64,000 bases of DNA from assembly GCA_032988165.1 (NCBI GenBank), contig JANTQF010000045.1, positions 1 through 64,000 on the forward strand, written 5' to 3'. Positions 53,499-64,000 of this stretch are shown here, one piece after another. Source of the DNA: Emmonsiellopsis sp. PD_33 (lineage: Eukaryota; Ascomycota; Eurotiomycetes; Onygenales; Ajellomycetaceae). Below the pieces are notes generated by a model. The model saw nothing but the letters and a program-made list of their open reading frames with translations, was not told the origin of the DNA and did not search any database. Numbering within the stretch: the stretch's first letter is position 1; the number at the start of each line of letters is the position of its first letter. The position numbers and the translations under genes are program-made.

Positions 53499-56400
53499 AT
53501 GGCGTGGGATCACCTTGACGTCGACAAGCCTCATGTGGCCTACATGATCCTGGGCGGATTTACTAGCTTGTTTATGCTATGCTCGCTGTTCGTCAAGGAG
53601 AGGCTCTACATCGGCGAAGCGACAGTTGCTACGCTGTGCGGCGTCATTTTCGGGCCACATGCAGCCAACCTATTCGATCCGATCTCATGGGGCAATGTTG
53701 ACAAACTCACTCTAGAATGCTCACGCATCGTCCTCGTCGTGCAGTGTTTTGCCATTGGAGTCGAACTTCCCAAGTCCTATATGAACCGGCACTGGAAATC
53801 GGTCATCTTGTTATTGCTCCCAGTCATGACATGGGGATGGCTTATCACCAGTCTATTCATTTGGTGGATGGTACCACCCCTGTCATGGTTGGAAAGCTTG
53901 GCCTGCGCTGCTTGCGTTACAGCAACCGACCCCGTGCTGGCATCCTCAGTTGTAGGCAAGGGGAAATTTGCTAAACGCGTCCCCAAGCATCTACGAGATT
54001 TGCTGTCTGCAGAATCTGGGTGCAACGATGGAATGGCCTTCCCCTTTATCTATCTAGCTGTCTACCTTATGGAGTACCGGCCCGATTCCCAAGCTGTGGC
54101 GATGCATTGGATCTGCTTCACGATTCTATACGAGTGTATTGCAGGTGCTATCTTCGGTTTTTCAATCGGATATATCGGTCGTCATGCTATAAAATATGCG
54201 GAAAGAAAAAGTCTCATCGATCGAGAGAGTTTCCTCGTGTTCTATTTCGTCCTGGCATTGTTCTGCGCCGGCTCGGGCAGTTTGTTGGGCATGGATGACC
54301 TGCTGATAGGCTTCGCTGCTGGAGTTGGATTCAGTAACGATGGATGGTTTACCGAAAAGACTGAAGAATCGCACGTCTCCAACGTTATCGACTTACTTCT
54401 CAACTTGGCCTACTTCGTTTATTTCGGGGCAATTATCCCATGGGAACAGTACAACGCTCCTGAACTGGGTTTGGTTCCGTGGAGATTGGTTGTTATTGCC
54501 ATTTTCGTGATTTTTTTCCGTCGGCTCCCTATTATGCTGGCACTAAAACCGTTTATACCAGATGTTAAAACCTGGCGAGAAGCGCTGTTCGCAGGACATT
54601 TTGGCCCAATTGGTGTAGGTGCTATCTTCGCCGCTATCCTAACTAGAGCTGAACTCGAGACTGGATCCACCCAACCCCTGGCCGTTTTGCCGAAGCCTGG
54701 TGAACATAACTATATGATTGTTGCGCTCATTTGGCCCATCACAACATTCATGGTTATCTCATCCATTATCGTCCATGGATCCTCGATCGCCGTATTTACG
54801 CTCGGAAAACGCATCAATACGTTGACAATAACCATGTCCTATACCCAAGATGAAGGCCCATCATGGATGAACAGGCTTCCACGTATCCAGTCACAATCAA
54901 AAGCGTCCTTGTCATTACGGAAGGAATCAATGGAATCTGAGAAGCTTCCAGAATTCCCGCCTGGCACTCTTGGCCCACTTGGTGTTGCCGGTAACTTCCT
55001 GCGACGCCAGAGAGATGATGCGGAAAGCGAGCCGGGTAGTCGTGCATCCAGCCGCAAGCCCACGAGAAGACGGAGGATGGGGGCTGGTGGGCCTATTAGC
55101 CAGTCTGCTATCACTCCACAACGAAGAACTGAAGTTACTAGCCCGGTAGAAGGTGATATCATGGACGAGAACAAACCCCCCCGGAAGACCTCGCCATCCT
55201 CGGAGGGGTCTCCGACTGACGAGGAATTGAATGGAGAGGAAGGAGAACTGGTGAGAGAACCGGAATTGGAGATTTACCGTGAAGGGAATAAGATGATTAT
55301 TGAAGATGAGGAGGGGAACGTACTGGATACAGCAAATATTAAAGACATGTCTCCCGAGGAGCAGAAAGAGCGTATCATACAACAGCATAGGCGGGTTCAT
55401 GAGGACAGGTCTGGCGAGGTTGCGAACTCTAAAGACCAGCCTCATGAGAGGTCGGAGGGCGAAGATATCGAAGCTGCTGTTGGTGACAAGGCGTTGCATC
55501 CGTATCAGAATATCAAAAAACACCTCTCTTCCTGGGCTGGTGTTGGAAAGGGCAAGGAGAAGGAACCCAAATCCAGCCAGAAAGAAGGTGGTCGTCGCTC
55601 TGCTCGAGCTTACCAATTCGGAAACACAATCATCGTCGAAGACGCAGATGGGGAAGTCATCAAGAAATACACAATCCCACACCCAGAGAAGCTACCAAAA
55701 GACGTCGAAGCAACCGCTAGCGGTGCCAATGAAGCGAAACCGAGCCCATCGGGCGAACCTATCCGCCGTAGGATGTCTCGCGTAGGCACCTGGATCGGTC
55801 TTGGCGAGGGTAAGGAGGCCGGTGGCGAAGCCTCATCGAAGAAACCCACACATGCACAGGACGGCGACGATTCATCCGACGATGACCGTCTCCGCTTCAC
55901 CGTCACTCGGCCGGATGTCATGGGTAGCGCTATCGGTCGCCGCATGAGCAAGAACGATTTCATAAAACAAATCCAGCAACTCGACCCGAAAGCACGCACG
56001 GAACTGCTCCACCACAGCTCCAGGCCTGAGCAGATCAAGGCGGCGTTCCGCAAAGATCCCTCGTCTAGACAATACGTCCGTCGTTCCCCACGCTCCGAGT
56101 CTCCTCTCAACCCCACCCCCCCCCGAGAGGAACAACCCCTCCCGGTGATCCCCGCCGAAAACAACGATGTTCCCACGCACGACATCTCCGCGTCGCTTGC
56201 ACAATATTCCGCACACAAATCGTCAGCCGCAGAGGCCCGCCGTCGCAGATTAGCAGGCGAGTCACCGTCAATCACACCCTCTCCATCATCCTCCATCCGC
56301 GGCAGGGGCCGTCGCGACTCAGATGACGATGGTACGGAACGCGTTCCCCCTTCCCAACGTCGCCAGCAACTAGCTGCTTCAGGCTTCCCGTTCCCGTCGA

Positions 56401-56834
56401 CTACATCCACCTCAAAGGCGGCTACGGGTGCAGGCGAAACCGACACGGGCGAGACACCAGCAGAGCGTAAGCGACGACTCGCTGTGTTAGGAGAATTGCG
56501 GGACCCCGCCGATGACGATGATGACGATAACGAAGAAGACTACGAAGAGGGCGCAGAGTCTCCTGGTGGCACACGCATGGTTCGCAGCCGACGTGTTCGT
56601 GGAGCAGTTGTGGAGTCAGATAGTGAGGATGATGGCATGCCGCGAGCCGTCAAGGGCAAGGTACAGTTTGCGGACGGGACGGCCCCTGCAAAGAAGAAGG
56701 GGGATGCGGGGGAGGTTGGGACTGCTCCAGTTGCGGGGGCAGGTAATGCTGGGAGCGGGAGTGGGAGCGGGAGTTGGCAGCGGGGTCATACGCCAAGGGT
56801 TTCATGGGGTGGTGAGCGGGGGAGGAATGTGTAG
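53499..56834 (+). CDS. NHA1: plasma membrane Na+(K+)/H+ antiporter Nha1
   Basis: The CDS is a single exon of 1,111 residues. Nha1/Sod2 antiporters export Na+, Li+ and often K+ in exchange for protons. The first ~440 residues form the CPA1-type membrane domain. The extended-chain motif A-T-D-P lies at 142-145, and S-G-C-N-D-G with Asn176-Asp177 follows. The double Asp G-M-D-D-L-L falls at residues 266-267, the positions at which yeast Nha1 and fission yeast Sod2 have their functionally essential pair. The ~670-residue cytosolic tail is highly charged and contains two similar blocks, G-N-K-M-I-I-E-D-E-E-G-N-V and G-N-T-I-I-V-E-D-A-D-G-E-V (about 593-605 and 708-720), then R-R-R-M-S and acidic Asp/Glu runs. 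The tail ends in a Gly/Ser stretch. Tail length is near yeast Nha1 (985 total). Antisense frames of 250-278 codons at 54927-56446 are shadows of this codon-biased gene. Confidence 0.94.
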   Translation: MAWDHLDVDKPHVAYMILGGFTSLFMLCSLFVKERLYIGEATVATLCGVIFGPHAANLFDPISWGNVDKLTLECSRIVLVVQCFAIGVELPKSYMNRHWKSVILLLLPVMTWGWLITSLFIWWMVPPLSWLESLACAACVTATDPVLASSVVGKGKFAKRVPKHLRDLLSAESGCNDGMAFPFIYLAVYLMEYRPDSQAVAMHWICFTILYECIAGAIFGFSIGYIGRHAIKYAERKSLIDRESFLVFYFVLALFCAGSGSLLGMDDLLIGFAAGVGFSNDGWFTEKTEESHVSNVIDLLLNLAYFVYFGAIIPWEQYNAPELGLVPWRLVVIAIFVIFFRRLPIMLALKPFIPDVKTWREALFAGHFGPIGVGAIFAAILTRAELETGSTQPLAVLPKPGEHNYMIVALIWPITTFMVISSIIVHGSSIAVFTLGKRINTLTITMSYTQDEGPSWMNRLPRIQSQSKASLSLRKESMESEKLPEFPPGTLGPLGVAGNFLRRQRDDAESEPGSRASSRKPTRRRRMGAGGPISQSAITPQRRTEVTSPVEGDIMDENKPPRKTSPSSEGSPTDEELNGEEGELVREPELEIYREGNKMIIEDEEGNVLDTANIKDMSPEEQKERIIQQHRRVHEDRSGEVANSKDQPHERSEGEDIEAAVGDKALHPYQNIKKHLSSWAGVGKGKEKEPKSSQKEGGRRSARAYQFGNTIIVEDADGEVIKKYTIPHPEKLPKDVEATASGANEAKPSPSGEPIRRRMSRVGTWIGLGEGKEAGGEASSKKPTHAQDGDDSSDDDRLRFTVTRPDVMGSAIGRRMSKNDFIKQIQQLDPKARTELLHHSSRPEQIKAAFRKDPSSRQYVRRSPRSESPLNPTPPREEQPLPVIPAENNDVPTHDISASLAQYSAHKSSAAEARRRRLAGESPSITPSPSSSIRGRGRRDSDDDGTERVPPSQRRQQLAASGFPFPSTTSTSKAATGAGETDTGETPAERKRRLAVLGELRDPADDDDDDNEEDYEEGAESPGGTRMVRSRRVRGAVVESDSEDDGMPRAVKGKVQFADGTAPAKKKGDAGEVGTAPVAGAGNAGSGSGSGSWQRGHTPRVSWGGERGRNV

Positions 56835-57450
56835 AATGTCTGACGGGCTAGAGGGTTTGGATCATCCGGCAGAGCTATATCATTAATGGTCTGGTAGATT
56901 AATGATCCAGCGGACTGGCCAAGTCATGCGGGAGAATTTTTTGTTCCCCCCTTTTTTTCATTTTCATTTTTGTTTTCCTTTTCTTTGTTCTCTTTTTATT
57001 GTTTGATGTACTTTTTGTACATCGTGTCCTTTTGGTCTGGTGCCAGTCATTTTATTCCTTTGGTTTGCCTCCCTAGCTATCTTAGTTGGGGTTCAACCGG
57101 AAGCATGTAAACCCTATGTCTATAATATACCAATACTTTTACAGTTAGTCATTCCGTATACGTACATATGTACGTACATATGTACGTGCATTTTATATGG
57201 TTTGGTCGATAGACGGATAAGAGCAGGATGAGAAACTCATTAGTATAATTGAACTTATCTGCTACCCCAGCGGACTATCTCCTAACCCCTTTCATCGTAA
57301 AGGATGGCAGCTAGGCTTCAGGAGAACTGTATCTAAGTGGAGTGAATGAGCCCTTCCTTTCAAGAAAGGTCCCGGAAGAAATCGAGGGAGGTATGTGTAG
57401 TTAGGAACCCGAAAATTTTGATTCTGAAAAAGGCATGGGGCCATTTCAAA
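56835..57450. other. intergenic region between convergent genes
   Basis: 616 bp between the NHA1 stop and the NLR stop. T-rich tracts (56938-57000) suit the NHA1 polyadenylation region. It holds the palindromic ACGTACATATGT repeat listed separately. No gene is visible. Confidence 0.6.
57159..57188. repeat. tandem self-complementary ACGTACATATGT repeat
   Basis: The 12-mer CGTACATATGTA occurs twice in direct succession (starting about 57161 and 57173) and is followed by CGTGCA. The unit is itself palindromic (ACATATGT inside TACGTA), so the tract can fold into a hairpin or cruciform. It lies between the convergent 3' ends of NHA1 and the NLR gene. Confidence 0.6.
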
Positions 57451-60400
57451 TCACCGAGCTCCGTGGCGTGCTAGAAGCCACACAATTTCGTCTCGGCGCC
57501 GTTGACGAGCAACCTCGAGAAGGGAACGCTTCCCATATCTGATCCTAACATCAGCCCCATTCTGTAGAAGCACCCGCACAGTATCTGTGTGATCTTCAAT
57601 CACTGCAGCCACGAGAGCGGTATGATTGTTCCCACTCATTAGATTTACATCAGCTCCGTTATCCAACAACAGCTGCACCGTTTTTGTATAACCTTGAGAA
57701 GCTGCAGACCGAAGAGCAGTAGTGTGACTACTCGCCAAAAAGTTTACATCAGCTCCATTGTGCAGCAACAGCTGCACAGTGTCGTCACGGCCTCTAAAAG
57801 CTGCAACAATCAAAGCACTCTCGCCAGTCATAGTAATCTTAGCTCCGCGTGATAACAGTAGCTGCACTATCTCCGTGTGGCCTTTGGCAGCTGCAGCGAA
57901 AAGGGGAGTACCGTGAGGGTGACTCGGACTATCGACATCAGCCCCTTTTTGTAGCAGCAACTGTAGAATCTCAATATGGCCTCTGGAAGATACAATGGAG
58001 AGAGTATCATCATATCCTTTACCCTGAAAATTGAGATTGGCACCTTCCTTTAGCAGGAGTTGCACGATAGCGGTATGGCCGTTAATGGACGCAGCTCGGA
58101 GGGCGGGGCAACGATATTGATCTGTATTGATACGAGATTTGTGATCGAGAAGTAGCTGCACCATTCCCAGATAGCCATGACGAGACGCGAGATAGAGGGG
58201 AGTCCAGTCCTGAGCCTCTAGTTCGAACGAATGGATACGGCGAATTTCCATAGGGAGGGTATCCCAGATCCTGATCTCTTCGTTAACATCCGCTCCACTC
58301 TCCAGTAGCAGTTTCACAATCTCATTCTGATTTTGAGCAGATGCAGCTTGCAGGGCAGTTTGATACAGTCCACCCCTTGCATTGATATTAGCACCGTTTA
58401 GTAACAGACATCTGGCCGTACGTGTGAGACCCGCGAAGGATGCATAGTATAATGGAGGAGCCGTCTCTACTGGTCCACGAAAAGGTCTAAGGTCTTGTTT
58501 GTACGCATCGAACATTTGGGCCCAGAAGTGGTAAGCTTGCGGTTGACAGAGGAAAAAGTTTAAAATTCTTTCCAGCACATCGTCCTCGGCCTCGGCAAAC
58601 TTTGCATGGTCCATCCAACACCGTGCAGTTAGCCTGACAAGGCTATAATCTCTCTGGATCCTCGAGAACAGATTAAAGTCTGCGGAGATTGTGATTTCTG
58701 TCCCCAAGTACAACAGGTGTGCCAGGCAAACTTTTGTAATGGATCCCCTAGCAACAACTTCAGCCATGCCATTTTGAAATATCGTGCCAACTTCAGCCAT
58801 TTCATTCGGGAATGATGGACCGATTCGCTTAGATTTGAGGTACTGCTGAACGGAAAAGTGCGCTAACTGAAGCTCCGTAATTGTCTGCCCGGAGACCCTC
58901 TCCCTTGTTACGAGGGAAATTAGACTTGAACAGACGAGCTGAATTTCTAGAGGGATTGGCATCCTCCAGTTGGGATAAAAGGTGGGTTCTTTGTCTGGAT
59001 AAACCACAAGAACATCCATAGCTTCTTCCAGTGTCAATGGTCGTTCCGAATAAGTAAGAAACTGCAAAATCCTTATTGCCTTCTCGCGGTCAATGTCTTG
59101 AATATTGGCCAGCATTCGGGCATATGTTTCCTCCAATGTCGCGGGTAGAGACGCAAGAGCCTTCTGGAGGTTGGGGTAATCTCGACAGTTCCGCAGAATA
59201 TCAAGTTGACATGCCGCCCACCTAAACCTATAGACACAATTAGTACTAGCCAACGATGGAACACGGCAAGGTTATAAATGTGGAAAGAGAATCTTACATT
59301 CCATCAGCCTTTTCCATAAGTTCGGCCTCTATTTCGTCTCGCACAGAGGGTTGCGCGTTCCACCTCGCAAATCCACGATCCCTTTGGAGACGGTCACGGA
59401 CATATGCGCGAATGTCGGGGTTCACAGAATCCTGCTGTATGGGTACAACACTCTCTGGATCCAGCCAGAACATGAGTTGCGATTCGATATCTTGTTCTTT
59501 CCGGCTCGTCAGAAGAAGCCTGAGCTCTTTGGGAGAAGAGCTTGTGAAAGTCTCGATCCACGAGAGCAAATCTTCTCTTTTCTCACATTCATCTAGAGCA
59601 TCAATGACGATTTGAACCTTGCCAGCGGAATTTACCATTTCCAGGAATACCCCGAAGAGCGATTCAAATGCAGGCTGTTGTTGGTGGATTCCGCAGGACT
59701 TCTCCAATGCCTCCAACTCTGCTCGCGAATTTTTGCACTTCGAGTACAGCTGTATAACAAGGGAGCGGACAAGATTTTCAAGTGACTGTTTTTTGGAATC
59801 GTTGAAATCGAAGAAGAAATTGAGAACAACGAAACCGTCGCTTTCCTGATCGAGGTGATCAATAATTGTTGAGCTGAGGACAGTCTTCCCACACCCTGGA
59901 ATTCCATGGAGCCAGAGGTATTGACGGCTCCCAGATTTCCACTGGCGAAATAATTCAGTCTCGAGCAACCAGGAACCTGTTCCGTTCAGTCGCTTCTTCC
60001 GCGCTTCATTGAGATTGGTTGAGGGGTCAGGGGGGTTGAGCCATCCTCGGATCCTTTCAGATTCACTGTCTTTCTGCATACTTTCAATAGTAGCGCTTAT
60101 GGCTTTTGTGTTGGAACTTATCTCGGTCAATTGTTCGGAAACTTAACAACAGTTATTTGGCATTCGTTTAAGCTATGAGAAGGTGGACTGATGACTAACT
60201 ATTTTCGAGATCACAGGCTCTTAGTGTCTGCTGGAGCTCCTGGCAATCAACATCATAAAGGAGTTCCTTCGCATATGCAGCGGCTGTTGCAGCAGCATAG
60301 CGTTGCCATACGTCGTTTTTGTGCGAATCAGCGTAATCAGATATTCCTCTGATTACAATGCACGGGAAATCATTCATCAGACCAGCGGCTTCCATCTCGA

Positions 60401-61235
60401 TGCAAATACAATCATCTCCCAAACGGCTCAAGACCTTGTCTCTGTAGGCGGCGTCCTTGAAAAGCGTGTCTCCGGAAGCGATGGTACCATAGTAGACTTC
60501 AGGATTATCTGAATCACGCGTTTCTCGTTCTATCTCTTCGTTCGAATTCGTAATTTTGTACAGTTTATCTTTCTCACGGCCTTGGTACACGTAACCCCGT
60601 TTTTTCAGTCGTGGATGGCGTTTCAAGGTATCGCTGAGAATGCCCGGGAACTTGGGTTCTTGGTATTCATGTCGCCCCTGCAACTTGGATAAAGCGCCGA
60701 GAAGAACGCGCGGTGGGCTGTTAAGAAAATGCCGACTTTCCACTTCACCGCCTGACTTTGCTTTGAATGAATCATGCTGGACTACACCCCCGTCTCTTCC
60801 GTTTGGTTTACTGACAACAACGTCTCCAAGCCGAATGTCTCTTTCCGGTAGCCTAGGAACGCCAGCTCCGATTCCTACAAGAAGACCGATTCTGATCTGA
60901 GGGAAGGAGGACAGCATAGATAACGCAGTAGCGGTAGCTGATACCTTGCCAGGTATCCCCGTTGGAAGCGATGCTATCACAACATTGTGTTTGTGGATTT
61001 TGCCCCAAGTATATGTGTTTTGGTCCGTCAAGGGTTTTATGAAATCGGATGGTTTCTCATGCTCCTCATCAAGCATTACGCTGGCCACCCCAAGTTCTAT
61101 TGAAAGAGCGGCGATCCACCCAACAGTGTACTCGTTAAGACTCAAGGATCTTTTGGTCTCCATGACCGAGTCACAAAACTGAACGGGTAGCTTCAAGTTC
61201 CCCTTCTGTTGATTCAACGCATTAGCCTTCTGCAT
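57451..61235 (-). CDS. NLR-type protein: PNP-NACHT-ankyrin repeats
   Basis: The CDS is complement(join(57451..59227, 59298..60141, 60200..61235)), encoding 1,218 residues. The two introns (70 and 58 bp) have GTAAG/GTTAG donors, and both joins keep frame. An alternative start at 61163 (M-E-T-K-R-S) has a strong context and matches where relatives usually begin. Residues ~25-335 are a nucleoside-phosphorylase-like domain (Y-T-V-G-W-I-A-A-L ... V-G-I-G-A-G-V-P ... C-I-E-M-E-A-A-G-L ... I-R-G-I-S-D-Y-A-D-S-H). The NACHT ATPase has Walker A G-I-P-G-C-G-K-T (425-432) and Walker B I-V-I-D-A-L-D-E (523-530), then F-R-W-A-A-C-Q-L-D at about 627. Ten ankyrin repeats fill ~883-1215, with diverse sequences. 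Fungal NLRs of this build act in heterokaryon incompatibility and probably non-self recognition. All domains look intact, so it is a candidate functional receptor. Confidence 0.93.
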
Positions 61236-61754
61236 TTACGGACCGTTTTACCCTATAACTGAAGATCAAGGATCACTCACAGACTCAAACTCGACGTGAT
61301 CCTCGAAAGGATTCGAATTGGAAGGAGATTGGAATATGTTGGAACAGCAGAATGCCTGGAAAATTGGAGGGCTATCGTACCAGTGCTAGTGACGATGGGT
61401 AGGCTGGGAGCAGGAGCAGTTCATATAGCAAGGCTCAGCGGGACAATGGACCCCGCCATTTCGATAGTTGCGCTCAGGCCATACTGGGAATGCGTTCGCC
61501 ATGGGTAACGAAGCCATTGGATGACGACCATTCATTTATCTGCAGGCCACCCTGTGATGTTGACGTTGCTTTTTCGCTATGGATTGTTGGCCAATCAATC
61601 TGTTGCACAGATGCAGGAAAAAGGCCCCACAGCCAATACTGGTTCAGGCGGCTGCACGGGAGGACCCGAGTAGTCCCCTCCTGTAAGCGCCTGTCCCAAA
61701 ATAGCCGTGTGATTGACCGAGCATGGATTGCCAGTCCAACACAAGCGACACGTA
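61236..61754. other. intergenic region, NLR promoter and neighbour 3' end
   Basis: 519 bp between two minus-strand genes. No coding sequence is supported, although short frames on both strands exist. Composition is ordinary. Confidence 0.55.
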
Positions 61755-64000
61755 TCACGCCGCTAATGCACCCCCGGATTCATTTGCACGACGAGTAAAC
61801 TGCAGGTATATTACCCGCATGAACAAGGGAAACATGTGTCCTTCCTTCGTGTTCGTAGGCTCTGCTTTTGTTCGACCCTCGAAATCAATCCCACCAGTCA
61901 CCGTCGTCGAGCCACGATTGTTCACTTCCAGATTTCGAGATGTTGCATTCGTCATTGTTTGCCCTTGTCGCGGCTGGGCGGTACCCCGCCTGCCACCATC
62001 ATGGCTGTGTCGCTGTCGATCCTGCTTGTGGCCCCTAGCACTTCCACCTATTATCCTAAGCAACAGAGCAAAAGATGTTGTTGATGAGGACCCAGACTCA
62101 CTGGTGACACTGGCAGCTGGGTTGACGTTCGTCCTAGCCGGGGTTATTGTTCGTCGGAGTCGATTTGTGATATGTGGTCGTTGCAAGGGCTGGCAGCGGC
62201 GGCCAAGAACGATGGCTCCCCTATAAGGGAGTGCGAGGGTAGAGCGACTGCTGACATTACTGCCTTGGGGTGGCTTCAGCCATGGTACAGTTACCTTGCA
62301 GGTCTCGTGTAAGAAGGGACAGTCATTCCAGCAATCGCCTTCGCTGTGATCACCGCCACCATGTTTGCAGCTGTCGAATGCGCTCGGGGATAAAGTCAAC
62401 AAATGTGATGTTGAGAGCATTCGGTCACAACTAGTAGTGGTATCGTATCCCTGACGTTTGGCAATCTCATCAATGCATTGCATGGATGCCGCCATGTAGT
62501 CATGCCCCTTTGCTAAGGAATTGCATGGGGCATCTGAGGCAGTCGACGAGCGTATGGTTACAATGGCATCGCCCAGGTTTGATGTGAAAAGACAAGGGAT
62601 ATGCTGTAAAAGTGGTGTCCAAGGCAGGCCTTCCTTTTTCAATCTTGTCTTGCCAAGCTCGGCACTGGGCGTGGAATGTACGACGTCCATGAATTCGTAG
62701 CCGTATATTTCCGAGCGGGTTGGAGAATGGGCGTGGATGCGGGATAGATTGATGCACAATCCGAGCACCAGCTCTCGTAGTGTCATCGTTATCAAACCCT
62801 TTTCTTCTATCGAAAAGTTTCCGTTGGAGCTCAGGATGGTGAAGGAATCCTGTCCCCAATCGGTCTCCGATTCTGTCGCCGCCAACATCTCCGGTAAATT
62901 CAAACCGAAAGCCTTGCAGTATACCCGAGCCATCTGATGAATTACGCTAAGCTTTGGAACGAGCCAAGCTCGCTTTTCGCTCACATCATATAAAACCAAA
63001 GATTCTTTGGAGCTGGTACGCAAGAATGCTAGGTAATTGTCCGACGGGCTGAATCGGAGAGTATTCGGGACGCGTTTGAACTGTGCTCCAGCTTGGCCGC
63101 CCACCTGAATGGGCGCAGCAGACTGTGCAACCAGTTGAAGGTTAACCCCAGCCCATTGCCATCGTATAGGTTTTATTGCCCTCGTCGACCAGGTAACAGT
63201 GGGAGGCATCTCTTCACTTCCCAACAACACCAACGCGCGCGAGCTCCATCCGAGAGCAGCCTTTCTAGACTTTAAGATTTCAATATCTGTCACCTGAAGC
63301 CAGGGTTCCTTGGTCGCTGGAAGATCGTCCACCATCAATTGAGAGCCGTCCGTAGAATATTCAAAGTGCCAATTTATCACGCTGTTGTCGTTATCTGGGC
63401 ATTCGATTGGAACTAGAGCAGTGGAGTATCCAAGTAGGACTAGTCCCGCACCCGTCCTGACCGTATATTCTGTGGCCGCCAACTGGACCATAACATGGAA
63501 ATCCACCTCTAAATGGAAATCTCGTATATCTGGGACCTGGTCTTCCACTGCGATAACGGCCGAGGAGAGGAGAGTCCTCCAGCAGCTGGATTGAACGCCA
63601 TCCTCCTGAAGTGATGGCAATGTTTGCAACGGTGTCAAGTGAAACGAACGGGGGGATTCAGATCTAACACGAGATGTTGACAAGAAAATCCCATCCTGTT
63701 CCGGCAGCCGAACTGCCAGACAGAGCCATCGCAGAGCGCGCTCTATATCTACACAATCCTTGTGGTGTCTGATGAAAATGCGCGGCTGGTTTACGACAAC
63801 GGCCATATATTTCGATTCTAGGAAGCGACTTATATAAGAATGGGTTCACACACTGATTGCAACAGGGTTATTGGACTCACGATAAGATCCGTATTTATTT
63901 TCGAGTGCCCCAATGACACCTTCCAGCAAAAGAAGGCCGGTTTGACCAAAATTCTCTTTCAAATAAGACCGACATGGACCGGCTTCAATGCAGTGGCCTC
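61755..64000 (-). CDS. unrecognised large fungal protein, 5'-partial
   Basis: At least two exons are in the window, complement(join(61755..63817, 63881..>64000)). The 63-bp intron has donor GTGAGT and acceptor CCTAG, and it joins the frames exactly. The frame stays open to the right edge, so the N-terminus lies outside; the ATG at 63806 is then internal. At least 727 residues are visible. The segment around the join (E-N-F-G-Q-T-G-L-L-L-L-E-G-V-I-G-A and the V-D-I-E-R-A-L-R-W-L-C-L-A-V-R block) is strongly helical and looks like a conserved fungal domain that I cannot name. The middle is mixed alpha/beta with many Trp. A Cys/His-dense cluster at about 62290-62385 has the order C-x-H-x4-H-x4-C-x3-C-x3-H-x2-C. 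The last ~170 residues are basic and low-complexity. Function is unknown. It is tandem to an NLR gene. Confidence 0.72.

Noticed and set aside
54927..56446. Minus-strand frames of 251 and 278 codons
   Set aside because: They are shadows of the NHA1 coding sequence in other frames, produced by its codon bias; no domain or promoter context.

Overview
The window is nuclear DNA of a filamentous ascomycete, most likely a Eurotiomycete (Aspergillus/Onygenales type). Genes carry short GT-AG introns (about 55-110 bp) with CTAAC/CTGAC-like branch points. Many products are pan-fungal (Noc3, Nip7, Dcn1, Pex11, Cdc48, Mvp1, Nha1), and others belong to families typical of Pezizomycotina (RTA1-like, DHA1 transporter, DUF7053-type, PNP-NACHT-ankyrin NLR). 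Placement below class level is inference.

Layout. (1) 1-10607 is AT-rich and essentially free of CpG: a mutated repeat compartment. It holds a complete but dead Ty3/gypsy chromovirus-type retrotransposon (4414-10012) with 254-bp LTRs and a perfect 5-bp target duplication, inserted at the junction of two copies of a ~173-bp tandem repeat. (2) 10776-16858 holds ribosome biogenesis genes NOC3 and NIP7 sharing a 251-bp divergent promoter, then the neddylation factor DCN1 with a 1,032-bp intron. (3) 17883-25893 holds lineage-type genes: a spliced SprT-like/BTB-like protein, a PPxY protein, a small two-membrane-segment protein and a secreted protein. (4) 27782-32921 holds an Mpv17/PMP22 membrane protein, a Cys-motif hypothetical and a Pex11-type protein. 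(5) 34237-43815 holds an RTA1-like 7TM protein, an MFS transporter, a DUF7053-type protein and an AIG2/GGCT-like protein, with a small CpG-poor relic at 41.9-42.4 kb. (6) 45574-56834 holds housekeeping genes: a Cdc48-type ATPase with unusual N/D1 segments, sorting nexin Mvp1 and Na+/H+ antiporter Nha1. (7) 57451-64000 holds a PNP-NACHT-ankyrin NLR and an unrecognised gene that runs off the right edge, both on the minus strand.

The genes form no operon-like pathway. Local themes are ribosome assembly (NOC3/NIP7), protein turnover (DCN1, Cdc48), peroxisome membrane (possibly the Mpv17-type protein, and Pex11) and a probable non-self-recognition locus at the right end. Exon structures were assembled by hand from splice-site consensus and reading-frame continuity; every join given keeps frame. 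No RNA gene, CRISPR array or replication origin could be supported.
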